Assembly: GCA_010015655.1 (NCBI GenBank)
Contig: ML976684.1
Span: 269,095 to 333,094, forward strand
DNA from: Bimuria novae-zelandiae CBS 107.79
Lineage: Eukaryota > Ascomycota > Dothideomycetes > Pleosporales > Didymosphaeriaceae
DNA: 64,000 nt
Direction: 5' to 3'
Of this stretch, positions 1-11,208 are shown in pieces. The translations under genes and the position numbers were made by a program. The notes beneath the pieces were generated by a model. The model saw only the letters and a program-made list of their open reading frames with translations, was not told the origin of the DNA and ran no database searches. Within the stretch, counting starts at the first letter, position 1. Each line of letters starts with the position of its first letter.

Positions 1-2287
1 TTTAGTATTCCCCACCGCACGATCCCTTACGTAATGGGACTGCGGAGCGAGCGAACGGTATTACTAAGGACCGAGTTTGAGTAGCAACAATAGCATTAGG
101 TCTACTAGAGATATTCTGGCCCTATTGTGCTGCATACATGGTCTGCTTACTCAACTTCAGCCTAACAAGCGGAGTACTAGAGAATAAGACGCCTCATGAG
201 CTGTGGTATACAGCCATCGGAGCTGTTAACCTAGTGCCTAACCTAGGACTAACTCACGCTTTTGGACATGTGGGATACGTACATAGGCCTGTTAACACTC
301 GTGTTAAAGGTGAAAAGTTTGCACCTCGAGCTAAACGCGGACTTTTTATAGGCATAGAAGGCTCTTCCCTCTATAAAATATAGATTCCTTAATAATACGT
401 TATTATTATAACTGCAAGCGTTAAATTTAACTCTTATAATAGAAACTTACGTATAGTTGCCCTTTACGAGGAGCCTCCGCTGTCGCTACTATTACTAACT
501 TTAATCGCCCCTTTCGTCCTCCCCGAACAAGCCGCCACTAAGCGCCCTATTACACCTAATCCTGTTGATATGGGGGGTGAACATGAGCTTGGATACAGAG
601 AGGAGGAGGAGGAGGAGGAGGAGGAGGAGGAGGAAATACTACCCGTAATTACTAAAGAAGAGCGCCACTTTAATGGCTTAGAGCCTACTAAAGAGCCTGC
701 TAAGGAGCCTGCCAAGGAGCATGCTGAGGAGCCTGCTAAAGGCCCTCTGCCTTTGACTAGGCATGGCAATGTTGCATTACGAAGGATGGAGATTTCTGCC
801 GACCTAGGTACTTACCTCATACTTGCTAAAGGCTCTTAACGAACGCGTTAACGCGTTAAGATAGGCGCAATTACGTTTGTACGCTCTCTTGTACTAGCCA
901 TATTTAAGTCGTTAATAGGCATAAAGTTATCCTTATTACCGCTAGAACCACGGAATTATAAAGCTCTAAGCAAGCATCCTATAAAGGCTGCTTTTATAGA
1001 CGCTATAGAGGCCGAGTTTAAATCACTTATATTAAACAACACCTGGCGCCCTGCAACAAAAGAAGAAATCTCAAAGAATAAAGTTATTAATACCTAGTAG
1101 GTGTATAACTACAAGGGAGACGCTGCTAGCCTATTAATAAAGGTTAAGGCTAAGATAGTTACTTATAGTAATTAACAGACCTAAGCCTCTTAGTACTAGG
1201 ACGTATACAGCTACGTCGTGCGCATGACGACGCTAAGAGTGGTTCTTGTAATTATTACCGCTAAGGATCTAGAGTGTAAGCAGGTTAATATAGTTACTGT
1301 ATACTTAAACGCTTACCTCTCCCTAGAGCATGTTATCCTCCTTAAACTGCCTAAAGGCTGCTTACTAGCTCACTAAATAGTACGCCTCCTCCGAGATATG
1401 TACAGACTAAGAGAGGCCGCCTTACTCTAGTACAACGACCTAAAGATCTTCCTTAAGGACCTAAGATTTAAGCTATTAACGTTAGACCTATGCGTCTTCA
1501 CATGTAGAGAAGAAATTATTATTATTTATATTAATAACCTTATTTTAATTACGCATATAAAGGACGCTATAACTACTCTTAAACAGAAGATCTTAAAACG
1601 CTATAAATGCCGCGACTTAGGGCTAATTGCTTACTACCTAAGCATCTGCATTATACGTAACCGCCCTAATTAGACGATCTTTCTTACTATGGACCCCTAC
1701 ATTAAACGTCTTGTCAAGGATTATAATCTTGAAGATGTTAACCCTGTTAATACTCTACTACTACTATCCGCCCTAGAGCAACAGCGTGTAATAGAAAAGG
1801 CGCTAGAAGAGCTTATAAAGCGCTACTAGTCACTTGTTACCCGTCTACTCTACCCGACAGGACTCGTACGCCCTAACACTTTATAGAGTGTTAACTTCTT
1901 AGCGCGTTTTGCGAGTAACCCTACTAAAAAGCAATATGGCCTACTTAAACGTCTTGTTCGCTACTTTAAATACTAGCCTAACCTTAGCATACAACTATCA
2001 GCTAAAGACGGCAGCACTAATTAAACATTACTAACGCTAACTAGATACACGGATTCTGCATACGCTGATAATCGTAGTAGCCGTAAATCCTCTTTAGGCT
2101 ACGCCTTTAAGCTAGCTAGAGGTACTATTTCCTACAAATCCTATTGCTAGCGGATTGTCACAACGTCTTCTATAGAGGCAGAGTAGGTTGCAATAACCTA
2201 CGCTGCAAAAGAAGCTACCTGGCTTCGTCGCCTACTTACAGAGTTGCACCTCCTTAACAAAGGACCTATATAGATCTATTCTGATAG
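1..2287 (+). pseudogene. Copia pol fragment: integrase C-terminus, reverse transcriptase, RNase H
   Basis: An open stretch at 138-383 carries integrase C-terminal motifs typical of copia (KTPHELWY, then VHRPVNTRVKGEKFAPRAKRG). A glutamate-rich linker follows at about 560-800. Reverse transcriptase begins near 1000 (FKSLILNNTWRPATKEEI). RNase H is visible at about 2040-2287 (YTDSAYADNRSSRKSSLGYA). The frame is broken by many TAG and TAA codons, most of them explained by C-to-T at CpA on one strand or the other. It is not functional. Family assignment is secure from the order integrase before reverse transcriptase. Confidence 0.85.
598..634 (+). repeat. (GAG)n microsatellite in the copia linker
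   Basis: About twelve uninterrupted GAG triplets encode a run of glutamates between the integrase and reverse transcriptase parts of the older copia element. On the other strand the same tract reads as a run of serines. Confidence 0.9.
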
Positions 2288-2502
2288 TGTCACGGTTTAT
2301 GGCTCTTACCCTCTGAGATGGATACTCCTACCCTCGCATGATTGCTACTCACTCTGTTGAGAGTACTATGCCTATCTGGGACTAGCGTTGTTTGTGCCCG
2401 CGCACCTATATCTTCAGTAGCTCCTAGATAGTACAACCTCAGTTCAATCCTACAATCTTTTCCACTGCGTACTGTCCGCTCAGCACTCTGCTTACCGCGA
2501 CA
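2288..2502 (+). repeat. 5' LTR of the inner copia element
   Basis: 215 bp, starting tgtcacggtttatgg and ending cttaccgcgaca, with TG...CA ends. It appears identical to 7383-7597. The five bases before it (gatag) repeat immediately after the 3' LTR. Confidence 0.95.
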
Positions 2503-2513
2503 GTTATGAGCCC
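2503..2513 (+). promoter_or_regulatory. Primer binding site, initiator-tRNA half-molecule type
   Basis: The sequence gttatgagccc directly follows the LTR. It is the reverse complement of the anticodon stem-loop region of eukaryotic initiator methionine tRNA (GGGCUCAUAAC). Drosophila copia is known to prime from an internal half-tRNA in the same way. The match was made from knowledge of the tRNA and was not computed against this genome. Confidence 0.7.
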
Positions 2514-2684
2514 GGCTTGCACCCTGGATTGTTCTCACCCACTGCTGTAACGTCACTCAACACACGAGCTGCACGTTGCTACACCGCGTTCTTCACGACG
2601 CAACTGTTCACCTGCGTATCCCTACGGCGCACATACTAGGATCTCTGCCTGGATCCATCGATACTGTCGACTATAGCCTCTGCA

Positions 2685-5600
2685 ATGGCTACCGAGTCCG
2701 ACCCCGCAGTGACACGTGTTACTGTCATCCTGAACACACCAGACGACTGGTTTACCTGGCTGTTCATTCGCCGAGATGTTGCCAACCGCCACGGTCTCTG
2801 GCAATACATTAACCCTGACGTAGCGAAGGAAACTCTCCCTAAGCTACAGGAGCCTCTTAAGCCTCAACTCACTAATTACGAGCTTAAAGCTACTAGGCTC
2901 TCACATCTATCTGCAGACGATCGAGAATCCTATCAATAGGAATGCGATCGATGGGAACGCCGTCGCACCGAGTACCGCACTCAAACGAAGGCACTGGCCA
3001 ACCTAAACACAGACATCAGCAAGACGATTGCTACACGTCACATACACCTGATCAAGGATCACGATACCCCGTACGACCGACTAGTTACTCTTAAGAAGTT
3101 CCTTTATCCTACAGACGCGACACGCCGTCGTGAACTAGCCAACAAATACAATGCTCTCAAGACTACGCCACGAGCTGCAAAGAAGATCAAGCAATAGCTA
3201 TCAGACTAGGTATACATCACAGCTCAGGGCAAGACTATCAGTTTGCCTGAGACTAATAGCAATCGACCACAGGAGGACTTCCTCATTGCCTGCAAGGCAC
3301 TCGATCAAGAGTACGCCACTTCCTGCCTGCGCGAGATCTTCAAGCATGAAGCGCGAGGCACTACCGCCGAGATCTCATCTCTAGAGACATACGTCGCCGA
3401 GATGACTACCTATCTACGCCGTACAAAGCCACACTCTACTGGCCTGGCAGTCTCCGCTGCTGAGCTTGGAATCACAAAACAAGCTGATTCACAACCTGCA
3501 AAGGACAACCGCGATAGCAACAATCATGATCGAAACAAGCTATACAGAAACTGCATCTGCGGGAAGAAGCACTGGTATACTGACTGCTTCATCCTTAACC
3601 CACGAAACCCACGACGTCCGAAGGACTATCAGCCTACTACTAAGGAGATATAGAAGGTTAAGGAAGCACAAAAGGATCCTAAAATTAACAAGCGCATAGA
3701 GACTGCTCTAGCAAAATAGGCAGCTTAACAACCACAAAACACTACATTATTGCAAATTAATAACGGCCAACCTCCTGCTGAGGATAGCAATACATTTGTG
3801 GCAGTTATTAGTCCATTACATATAAGTTTCAACCAACCTGATTCTCTCGAAATCGAATCTCTCGAGGAACAATTGAACAACGACTCGAACATGATCACGA
3901 TAGACACCAATACTAAGCCTAAAGGAGAGCTCACAGTGATGGTTGGAGATAACACGGACAAGACTGAGCTCCTTAATCGATGGATCGTTGATCCAGGGTC
4001 GAACACCCACGTTATTAATACAGAATCATGGCATGGCTGGAAGAAGATAAACGACAATCCGCAACGTCGTTACCTGCATGCTGGCAATAGCCATATCCTC
4101 ATCACGGCTTGGGGCACGATGGAACTCGTCGCTCGTACACAATATGGGCTACAGACGCTAGAGCTGACGCACGTCGCGTACGTCGAAGGCTTTCTTACAA
4201 GCGTATTGGGACTCGCTCGCTGTCGTACAGAGTCAATCCACTTCGACTCTGGCCGCGATGTCCTGTACATGCATCAACCGTCCTACGTCATCGCACAACT
4301 TGAGTACAATGGAGGACACTGGCTAATCGATGCTGAGCCATCACGCCGACCGCCGTTATCACTTCTACACTCATCACTGAGTACGTTTGGGGCATCCTAT
4401 CGCCCTTCGTACGCACCAAAGCCCAACACCGTCGTCGACAGACGCGCTGCACATCAGATCTGGGGCCACCCAGGTCGCAAAGCAGTCAAACAGCTAGAGC
4501 CAAACGTCACTAGCGTTCAACTAACTGGAGAACACATAGACTGTCTCTGTCAAACATGCATTAAAGCTCAAATAACTCATATTATCTCAAGACGCCCGGC
4601 TGAGAGCCGTGCACAACGACCTTTCTATCGAATTGCGATAGATCTCATCTATATCATCCCTGTGGGAGAGGAATGCATTGACGGCAGCAAGTACGCCCTA
4701 CACTCTATGGACGAGTACTCAAAGTGGCATGAAATCGCCACAATCAAGCGAAAGGATAAGTCAACTCTTACACGTTGGTTTATGTCTTTGATCCGCAAGA
4801 TCCAGCGCGTGTACAACGCTGATGCAGTCGCCATTCGATGCGACAACGAGAAAGGATTTGGAAACGACCTTATCAGCACAACAGAAGAACTGGGTATGCT
4901 GTACGAGCCAGCACCAGCTGGAACAAAGGAGCCAAATGGACTTATCGAACGCGCTGGCGGAGTACTCACACAGCGAGCTCGCGCCATGCGTATACACGCC
5001 AATCTGCCCAAGAACCTATCACATGAGCTGTATCGCACCGCCGCATACATACTCAATCGCACACCTACTAAAGCACTAGGATGGAAGACACCGTACGAGG
5101 TCGTATGGGGACGAAAACCACTCGTAGCTCATATNNNNNNNNNNNNNNNNNNNNNNNNNNNNNNNNNNNNNNNNNNNNNNNNNNNNNNNNNNNNNNNNNT
5201 CAACATGATGATATTGGTATCGAAGATCTGTTGACTGCTCGTCAACGTCGCCGCCCAGCAGAGACACCTACGACCTCAGCTTCGAGAGCTGCAGGCTCCC
5301 AGGTGGGGGGTGAACAGATGGACGACGCATTCGAATCAACACAGCAACAGCAACAGCTGCCTACTCCTAGACCTACAATGTCTACTGTCACAAGCGATCA
5401 CACTCACACTCCTGAGAGTGATGAAGTACCTAAGGGCTATCGCCAACGCGGCGAGAGAGCTCCACGAGACGTTAATCTAGACCCAAATGACACAAGCTTA
5501 ATCATCTCTGGCAAACGCAATCGAAAGCAGAAAGATCTAAACAACTTTGCAATTCACACATACGCTACAGCACTGGGAGCTACATCTCTTGTCGACTATC

Positions 5601-7327
5601 TCCATGCATTTTCAACCGAGATTCGCTCCATACCTACTACAGATGAGATACCGAGAATCCATCAATCGCAGCTGCCACCTCTACCGAAGGCAATGAAGCA
5701 GCTTGAAACACACACATTTGGCAATCAATTTCGACGCGCTATGGAGATTGAGTGGCAAGCTCTACGCGCCAAAGGAGTCTTTGGGAAGACTACAAAAACA
5801 AAGGCCACTGCAGACGCTGAGGTGCTACCGTTGATGTGGATATTCGCATACAAGATCGACGAAGAAGGATACCTCTCACGGTTCAAAGCTCGACTCGTTG
5901 TTCGAGGAGATCTTCAAGCTCCACTCAATAACACATACGCTGCTACACTCGCAATTCGCAACTTTCGCGCTCTTATTGCAATTGCCAATTACTTTGGTCT
6001 AGAGCTGAAGCAGTACGACGTCCCTACTGCCTTCCTAAACACTGAGATCGATCGAAAACTGTACGCTGAAACACCTAAGGCGTTCCGCCACACTGAAGAC
6101 GAGATCATGCTGGTACTCCGCGCCCTGTACGGCCTGAAGGAGTCACCTGTTCTATGGTACAACGAATTACGTCGACAACTTGTCAAGCTGGGCCTAAAGC
6201 CAGTCGAAGGCTTTCCTTGCTTGTACACGAGCCGCTGGCTCATCCTATTCGTCTATGTTGACGACATTGTCATGGCATATCATCAGTCTAATGCCTATCA
6301 CCACAGGTCTTTTGAGAAGGATCTAGTGGACCTATACAACATCAAAGCTATGGGAGACCTTACCTAGTTTCTCGGAATCCGCATTATACGCGATCAAGCT
6401 CTGCACAAGATGTGGCTAGTTTAGGACGCGTTTATCGACAAGGTGTGCGCTCGATTCAGCATCGAAGCTGTGGGCAAGGCTCCAGACATTCCACTAGCAG
6501 AGAACTGGCTACCACAGTCTACTAAGGAGCCTAATTCATCCCGAACAAAGCTCTATCAGCAACTAGTTAGCTCTCTCGCATACATCGCTGTTTGGGGTAG
6601 ACCTGACGTCGCCCGAACGCACGTCGTCTTTGCTTGTCACCTTACCAACCCAGGACAGTCACACATCTCGAAAATCCGGAAGACCTGGCGCTACCTGCTC
6701 AGCACGAAGGCTCTCGCACTTGAAGCCTCTGCTAGCGCGCAGGACATGGCTGAGTATCTATCTGACGACCTAACATACCGCGATCCTCTCTTCTTTGGAT
6801 CCTCTGACGCCTCATACGCTGACGAGCCTGAAACTCGCCGAAGCTCTCAAGGCTATGCTTTTAAGTTCGGAGGACTAATAATTAATTGGAAGTCAATAGT
6901 ACAACGCACAGTCACAAAATCAATTACAGAATTAGAATTACTAGCTCTATCACTTGCTGGTTCCCAAATGGAAGAATGGATGCGATTTTTCTCTAGTATT
7001 GACCTCACTCTCGACTGTACACTTACTATTTGGTGTGATAATCAGCAAACCGTTAGTATTATTACTAAACAGCAAGACAAGCTTCATACAAAAGTCAAGC
7101 ACGTCGACATCCACCAGCTCTGGATTCGACAGGAGGTCACCGCCTCACGTATCAACGTCAAATGGGTCCCCACCGATTATATGCCTGCCGACGGACTTAC
7201 AAAGATTCTACCCAAGCAGAAGTTTGCAGACTTCGTCCGCCAAATTGGCCTTATTGATATTACCGAGCGCCTGAAGGGCCTGCGTCAAACCGATGGCGAC
7301 GATCTTGATGGTATCTACATACACTGA
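2685..7327 (+). pseudogene. Copia gag-pol polyprotein with premature stops
   Basis: From ATG 2685 one frame runs to the assembly gap, interrupted by TAG codons (2937, 3195, 3651 and others) and one TAA. Gag ends with a Cys/His knuckle (CICGKKHWYTDC). Protease has VDPGSNTHV, a variant of the usual D-S/T-G. Integrase has the zinc-binding HQIWGH...CLCQTC and later RCDNEKGFGNDL and EPNGLIERAGG. After the gap, reverse transcriptase shows YDVPTAFLNTEIDRKLY, ALYGLKESPVLWYNEL and the catalytic VYVDDIV. Two TAG codons (6365, 6422) separate it from RNase H (SSDASYADEPETRRSSQGYA; WCDNQQTVSI). The stops fit CAG, CAA or TGG changed at CpA. The gap prevents a full length. Confidence 0.9.
5135..5199. other. 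Assembly gap (65 N)
   Basis: A run of 65 undetermined bases lies inside the inner copia pol, between integrase and reverse transcriptase. The apparent change of frame across it has no meaning. Confidence 0.99.
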
Positions 7328-7370
7328 TGCTGATCAGCTGTCATTGACTCCCTGCCTGGGCGTCCACGCC

Positions 7371-7382
7371 AGCTGGGGGGTG
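7371..7382 (+). other. Polypurine tract of the inner copia element
   Basis: The sequence agctggggggtg lies immediately before the 3' LTR, where plus-strand DNA synthesis is primed. The older copia element has the same motif (ctggggggtg) before its own 3' LTR at 7879, and the minus-strand copia near 53.5 kb has it on the other strand. Confidence 0.75.
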
Positions 7383-7597
7383 TGTCACGGTTTATGGCTC
7401 TTACCCTCTGAGATGGATACTCCTACCCTCGCATGATTGCTACTCACTCTGTTGAGAGTACTATGCCTATCTGGGACTAGCGTTGTTTGTGCCCGCGCAC
7501 CTATATCTTCAGTAGCTCCTAGATAGTACAACCTCAGTTCAATCCTACAATCTTTTCCACTGCGTACTGTCCGCTCAGCACTCTGCTTACCGCGACA
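7383..7597 (+). repeat. 3' LTR of the inner copia element
   Basis: 215 bp, apparently identical to 2288-2502. The bases gatag follow at 7598-7602, and the interrupted RNase H frame of the older copia element resumes there. Confidence 0.95.
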
Positions 7598-7831
7598 GAT
7601 AGTCAGTCTGCTATTCACCTGCTTAATAGCAAGGGCCACCACGAGCGGACTAAGCACATCGATATCCACTATAAGTACGCCCGCGAGGAGCAGGAGGCCA
7701 ATCATATACTTGTCTCACATATCCCTGGGACAAGTATGGTTGCTAATAGCCTTACAAAACCCCTTTCTGGACCGGCCTATAGGCGTTTTGTGGCTCTCTT
7801 GGGCCTCGTAGAGGTCCCTGTGCCAGCATAG
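7598..7831 (+). pseudogene. RNase H C-terminus of the older copia element
   Basis: This continues the older copia RNase H after the nested insertion: QSAIHLLNSKGHHERTKHID, then ISHIPGTSMVANSLTKPL (with variants), ending at TAG 7829-7831. KxxHxDIxxxxxRE and the late LTKPL are typical copia RNase H endings. Unlike the part before 2287, this stretch is almost free of RIP-type stops. Confidence 0.85.
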
Positions 7832-7879
7832 GCTGGAGGATGGCTCCCCTAGTATCGCTCACAGAGACTCTGGGGGGTG

Positions 7880-8026
7880 TGTCAGTTGCCCTGGTGACCC
7901 TACGGTCCACCGTGCACCTGCTTAGTCATCGATTCTCTGTTCGTGTACTATAGATAGCTAGTCTCAGCACACACACAATACACATCGACTTTCTGTCCAC
8001 TTTTGAGCCCCACTCATCTGTCATAA
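7880..8026 (+). repeat. Probable 3' LTR of the older copia element
   Basis: It starts tgtcagttgccctgg right after the purine tract ctggggggtg. The end is uncertain: a CA-rich candidate end lies near 7984, and normal base composition continues to about 8026 before AT-rich RIPped sequence begins. No partner LTR is in the window, so its length cannot be fixed. Confidence 0.55.
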
Positions 8027-8239
8027 GCCTCTATTAATAGCGTATTTAAATGAGCTGTCAGCCTTCCTACAAAATAGCTAGGGGCTAGCCTCTATTGCCA
8101 AGAGAAACTTCTTTAGCCTATTTTAAAAGGCCTAGGTTAGCACTATAAGGTAGCTATTAATCTTCTAGGCCTTTAAAGCTACAGGTATCTCTTTGCTGGA
8201 TCTAACAACTATCCTTAAGTAATTTAATTAGACTATACC

Positions 8240-8990
8240 TCCTAATTAATAATTATAAGAAAGCTTAACTTTAATACTTAGTACTTTAGATTAGAGAAAG
8301 ATTAACTAGCTACTAAAGGCTATTATTAATATAGGGGGTGGTAATAAGGCTAAGAAGCTAAGTTAAACTATATACTTAATCTTTATATAAAAGTAACTCT
8401 TAGAGCATGAAAAAAAGGTCTGCGGGAGGCTCTAGTAATATAGAAGAAACTCTTAAAGTAAGGTAGGTCTTTACCTCTTAATTAGCTAGATAAGTATTAT
8501 AGTAGAGCTATTTTTTAGTTACCCTATAGTGTACAACAGGCACGTAATTATTAATATAAAAAAATACTAAAGCGTAGTAACTATAGCTTTAAAAAAGTAA
8601 GCAAGTAGAAGCCCGTTAGGCTAGTTAGTAGCTTAAAATAAGGCTACTTTAGGAAAGGTGTATTACTTAAGTAGCTGCTAGAGATGCACGCGTAAAGTAA
8701 AGGGCTAATAAGGCTACTAAGTAACGCCTTAAGTAATAGGCCTGTAAAATACAAAGTTAATTTTAAAAGCGTATTAAAATATATAAATTAGGTAGTAAGA
8801 ATATCTTAAAGCCTCTTAATAAAGCTATTAAGAAAAAACAGCCTTAGCGTGAGGCTATAGATGTTAATAAGGCCTTATCTATTACATCTGCCTTAAAGTC
8901 GCGCAGCGGCCAAATAATTAGAATACTAAGAAGATATTAATAATCTAAGTAGCTAGTAATTATCTACAGGCCTTAGAGACCTTAACTCCA
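8240..8990 (+). pseudogene. RIPped C-terminal relic of a pogo/Fot1-type transposase
   Basis: The text cttagtactttagattagag near 8277-8296 recurs at about 63233-63252, inside a recognisable Fot1-type transposase. Conceptual reading downstream gives a Lys/Arg/Gln-rich region ending near KSRSGQ, which resembles the basic coiled-coil tail of fungal pogo transposases. The sequence aaaatctcgtgataata near 8994 is matched by aaaatctcgcgataata near 63959. CpA is nearly absent and stops are dense. The N-terminal half is not present. Confidence 0.5.
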
Positions 8991-9009
8991 GAAAATCTCG
9001 TGATAATAT

Positions 9010-9241
9010 TGATTGTGGGTGGCTCAGTAGCCTCATGTTGCTGGCCGAGCGATCATGTTGGGGTGGCGCGTTCGGTGACGCGGCGCGCCAACTGCCAAGC
9101 TACGGTACGAGATCTGGCAGTGAGCCCGATGTTTTCACCACCATTAAGCTCATCAAGGATGCCCCCCCATCAACAAGCCCTAGGGCAACTTGAGGACGCG
9201 AAAAGCAGGAGATTACTAGTAAAGATGTCTATCAATTAGTT
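9010..9241. other. Short un-RIPped spacer at the downstream end of the mariner gene
   Basis: GC content is normal, in contrast to both neighbours. It lies just past the stop codon of the mariner transposase (9242-9244), so it is either the element's terminal region or unrelated flanking DNA. No inverted match to the other end (15718-15840) was found by eye. No gene is supported. Confidence 0.4.
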
Positions 9242-9281
9242 CTAGCCGTCGTGAAAGTCGTTGTCTCCCTAGTGTTGAATA

Positions 9282-11208
9282 AGTCGGGCACCCTAGTTTC
9301 CGACACCCCCCATTTTCCGACACCCCGCCAAATTTCGCCGCTGCCACCACTCTACGTTGCGAATGTGCTCACAGCTTCATCAAATAATTTTAAAAAAGCA
9401 TTAAAAAAATCGTATTTAAAGGATTTTAATCGCTTTCTTTATCTATACTTAAATCACGATTAAGATACTATCGTGTTAGTTATTAATTCCGTGCTAAACG
9501 TTGCACTAATAATTGCTCTACTTCCTCCTTAGAGCTACTTTCTTCCTTTATAATAATAACCCCTTGCTCTACGCTTCTCACCTTGCAAACACGTTAAGCA
9601 GGCTTTTAATTAGTTTAAAAAAGAACTTTTATAAGACTTACGAAGAGATTATTTAGATTAGTTATAACTTTATAGTATTTTAGCGGGTTAGCTTGCTCCA
9701 CCTGCTTACGCAAGGAAGCAATCTTATAGTCTTATATAGTAACTATTATTAAGGTATAGTTAAACGCTGTAGTAGTAAGCTAAACGCATTATTATGTAGT
9801 TAGTAAGAAGTTCTTTTTAGAAAATAGCTTTATAACATCGCTGCCGCGTTTTGGCGTCCTAATATCTATAGTAGAAGGGGGTGGTGTTAACGGCTGTTCG
9901 CGCACTACTACCTAGCGAGAACCTAAGGGCTTCCTTACGCTCTTAGGGTATAAGCCTATTACCTTTTACCTAGATCGGATGCACTGCTCTCGAAGGCCGA
10001 TTTTACGTACTTTTGCATAAAATTTGAGAAACTTGGCCTTCCTAAGCTTTATTTTATCTGTCTAAGCTATATATTCGCCGACAAAGCGCCGATACGCCGC
10101 CTTCAGACTTAAGAAACAGCCTAAATCTAAAGGCTAGAGTAAATGTGAAGTATAAGCAAGGAAAAAGAGTAAGTAAATATTATTTAAGTAATATATAGTT
10201 ATAAATTTATCTAAAGTATAACTGCTATAGCTGTTGACGATAAGTAACCGTGCCTTAGAGGGATTATTAGGCTTAGTTTGTAGCAAAAACCCCTTTTTTA
10301 GCCACTTGATAGCGATGTTATTACTCGTCTATTTATTTTGCAAAAAGGTAACATGCTAGCCTAGGTTCTAAGCTAAAAACTCTTTCTTAAACTACTGCTT
10401 CTAGATACTCTTAGTCTTAAAGATAATAAGGGGGTCTAGAGCGACGCCGAGCGTAGAGATATATTCTACTATTAAGGTCTAAGTGCAGGCATTTATTATC
10501 TTAACTAGTACGGCGTTTAGGCTCTCTTGCGAGGAGCCTATAATAAGCCTATTAATGCCCTAGCCCTCTATAATACCGCCCTTATTAGCATTATACCTGC
10601 GCTGGGGGGGAATCTAGCTTACCGTTTTATACAGGTTAAATAAGTGCCTAATATTTTCTAGAGTAGCCTTATTTACGCGTTCCTAGCTAGTCTAGCGACT
10701 TAACTTTAACTTAATAGCTAGGTAGTGTTATATAAAGTAACTAGTCTACTTCTTCCCTAGGTTCTTATAGTTACTCTATTACTTAAAAATAATAATTATA
10801 ATAGCCTGTACTTGCGCGTGCGTTAGCGTATAACTAAGGGCCTTTTACTAAAGAATCTATTTCTTTAAAAGCTCTTCTTAAATAGTTATAAGCTATTATT
10901 TACCGTTGTAAGCGTACTAATAGGGTTAGGCACTATTAAAGTGGCCGCGAAGAGTATTGCGTGGGACCCTATATTAGGTAGTAGTAGTAGCTAAAGCGAC
11001 CCTAGATTTAAGGTCTGTAAGTGTATTCTAGATATCTTCTTCTATGTATCTAGCTATTTAAAGGTAGCAAAAATAGTGTAAAAAATATTTTTAAAATTAG
11101 GAAAGAATTAAGTTATTTAAAGTTAATATTTGGTCGTGGTGCATGGTGGGGGGCGAGGTTGCGGGGCTGTCGGAAACTATGGGGTGTCGGAAACTAGGGT
11201 GCCCGACT
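9282..11208 (-). mobile_element. Fot1/pogo-type DNA transposon (1927 bp) nested in the mariner gene
   Basis: Inverted ends read agtcgggcaccctagtttcc inward from both sides, flanked by TA (9280-9281 and 11209-11210). Each end holds two copies of ttccgaca(cccc) spaced 17 bp. The interior is heavily RIPped. A minus-strand segment near 10,480-10,415 still reads EYISTLGVALDPLIIFKT, which matches the DDE_1 core region of pogo-family transposases. Length is typical for Fot1-like elements (about 1.9 kb). The insertion lies between the codons of KI|I in the host transposase. Confidence 0.9.

Larger units (their letters stand above)
2288..7597 (+). mobile_element. Full-length Ty1/copia retrotransposon nested in the older copia element
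   Basis: The element is bounded by two 215-bp LTRs that look identical base for base, each beginning tgtcacgg and ending cgcgaca. Both outer flanks carry the target duplication gatag (2283-2287 and 7598-7602). It has a tRNA primer site just inside the left LTR, a G-rich polypurine tract just before the right LTR, and one gag-pol frame with several premature stops. A 65-base assembly gap lies at 5135-5199. Identical LTRs imply a recent insertion. The stops mean it either moved in trans or was lightly RIPped afterwards. Confidence 0.95.
1..8026 (+). mobile_element. Older Ty1/copia retrotransposon relic, split by a younger copia element
   Basis: A degenerate copia element runs off the left edge of the window. 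Its pol reads from the integrase C-terminus through reverse transcriptase into RNase H up to 2287, and continues after the inserted element at 7598. Joining the flanks and keeping one copy of the 5-bp duplication gatag restores the RNase H reading (IYSDS followed by QSAIHLL). A purine tract ends near 7879 and is followed by the probable 3' LTR. Its 5' LTR lies outside the window. CpA-to-TpA stops are dense before 2287 but few after 7598. Confidence 0.85.

Noticed and set aside
464..769. Serine-rich minus-strand open frame
   Set aside because: It is the complement of the GAG microsatellite in the copia linker; no start context or domain.
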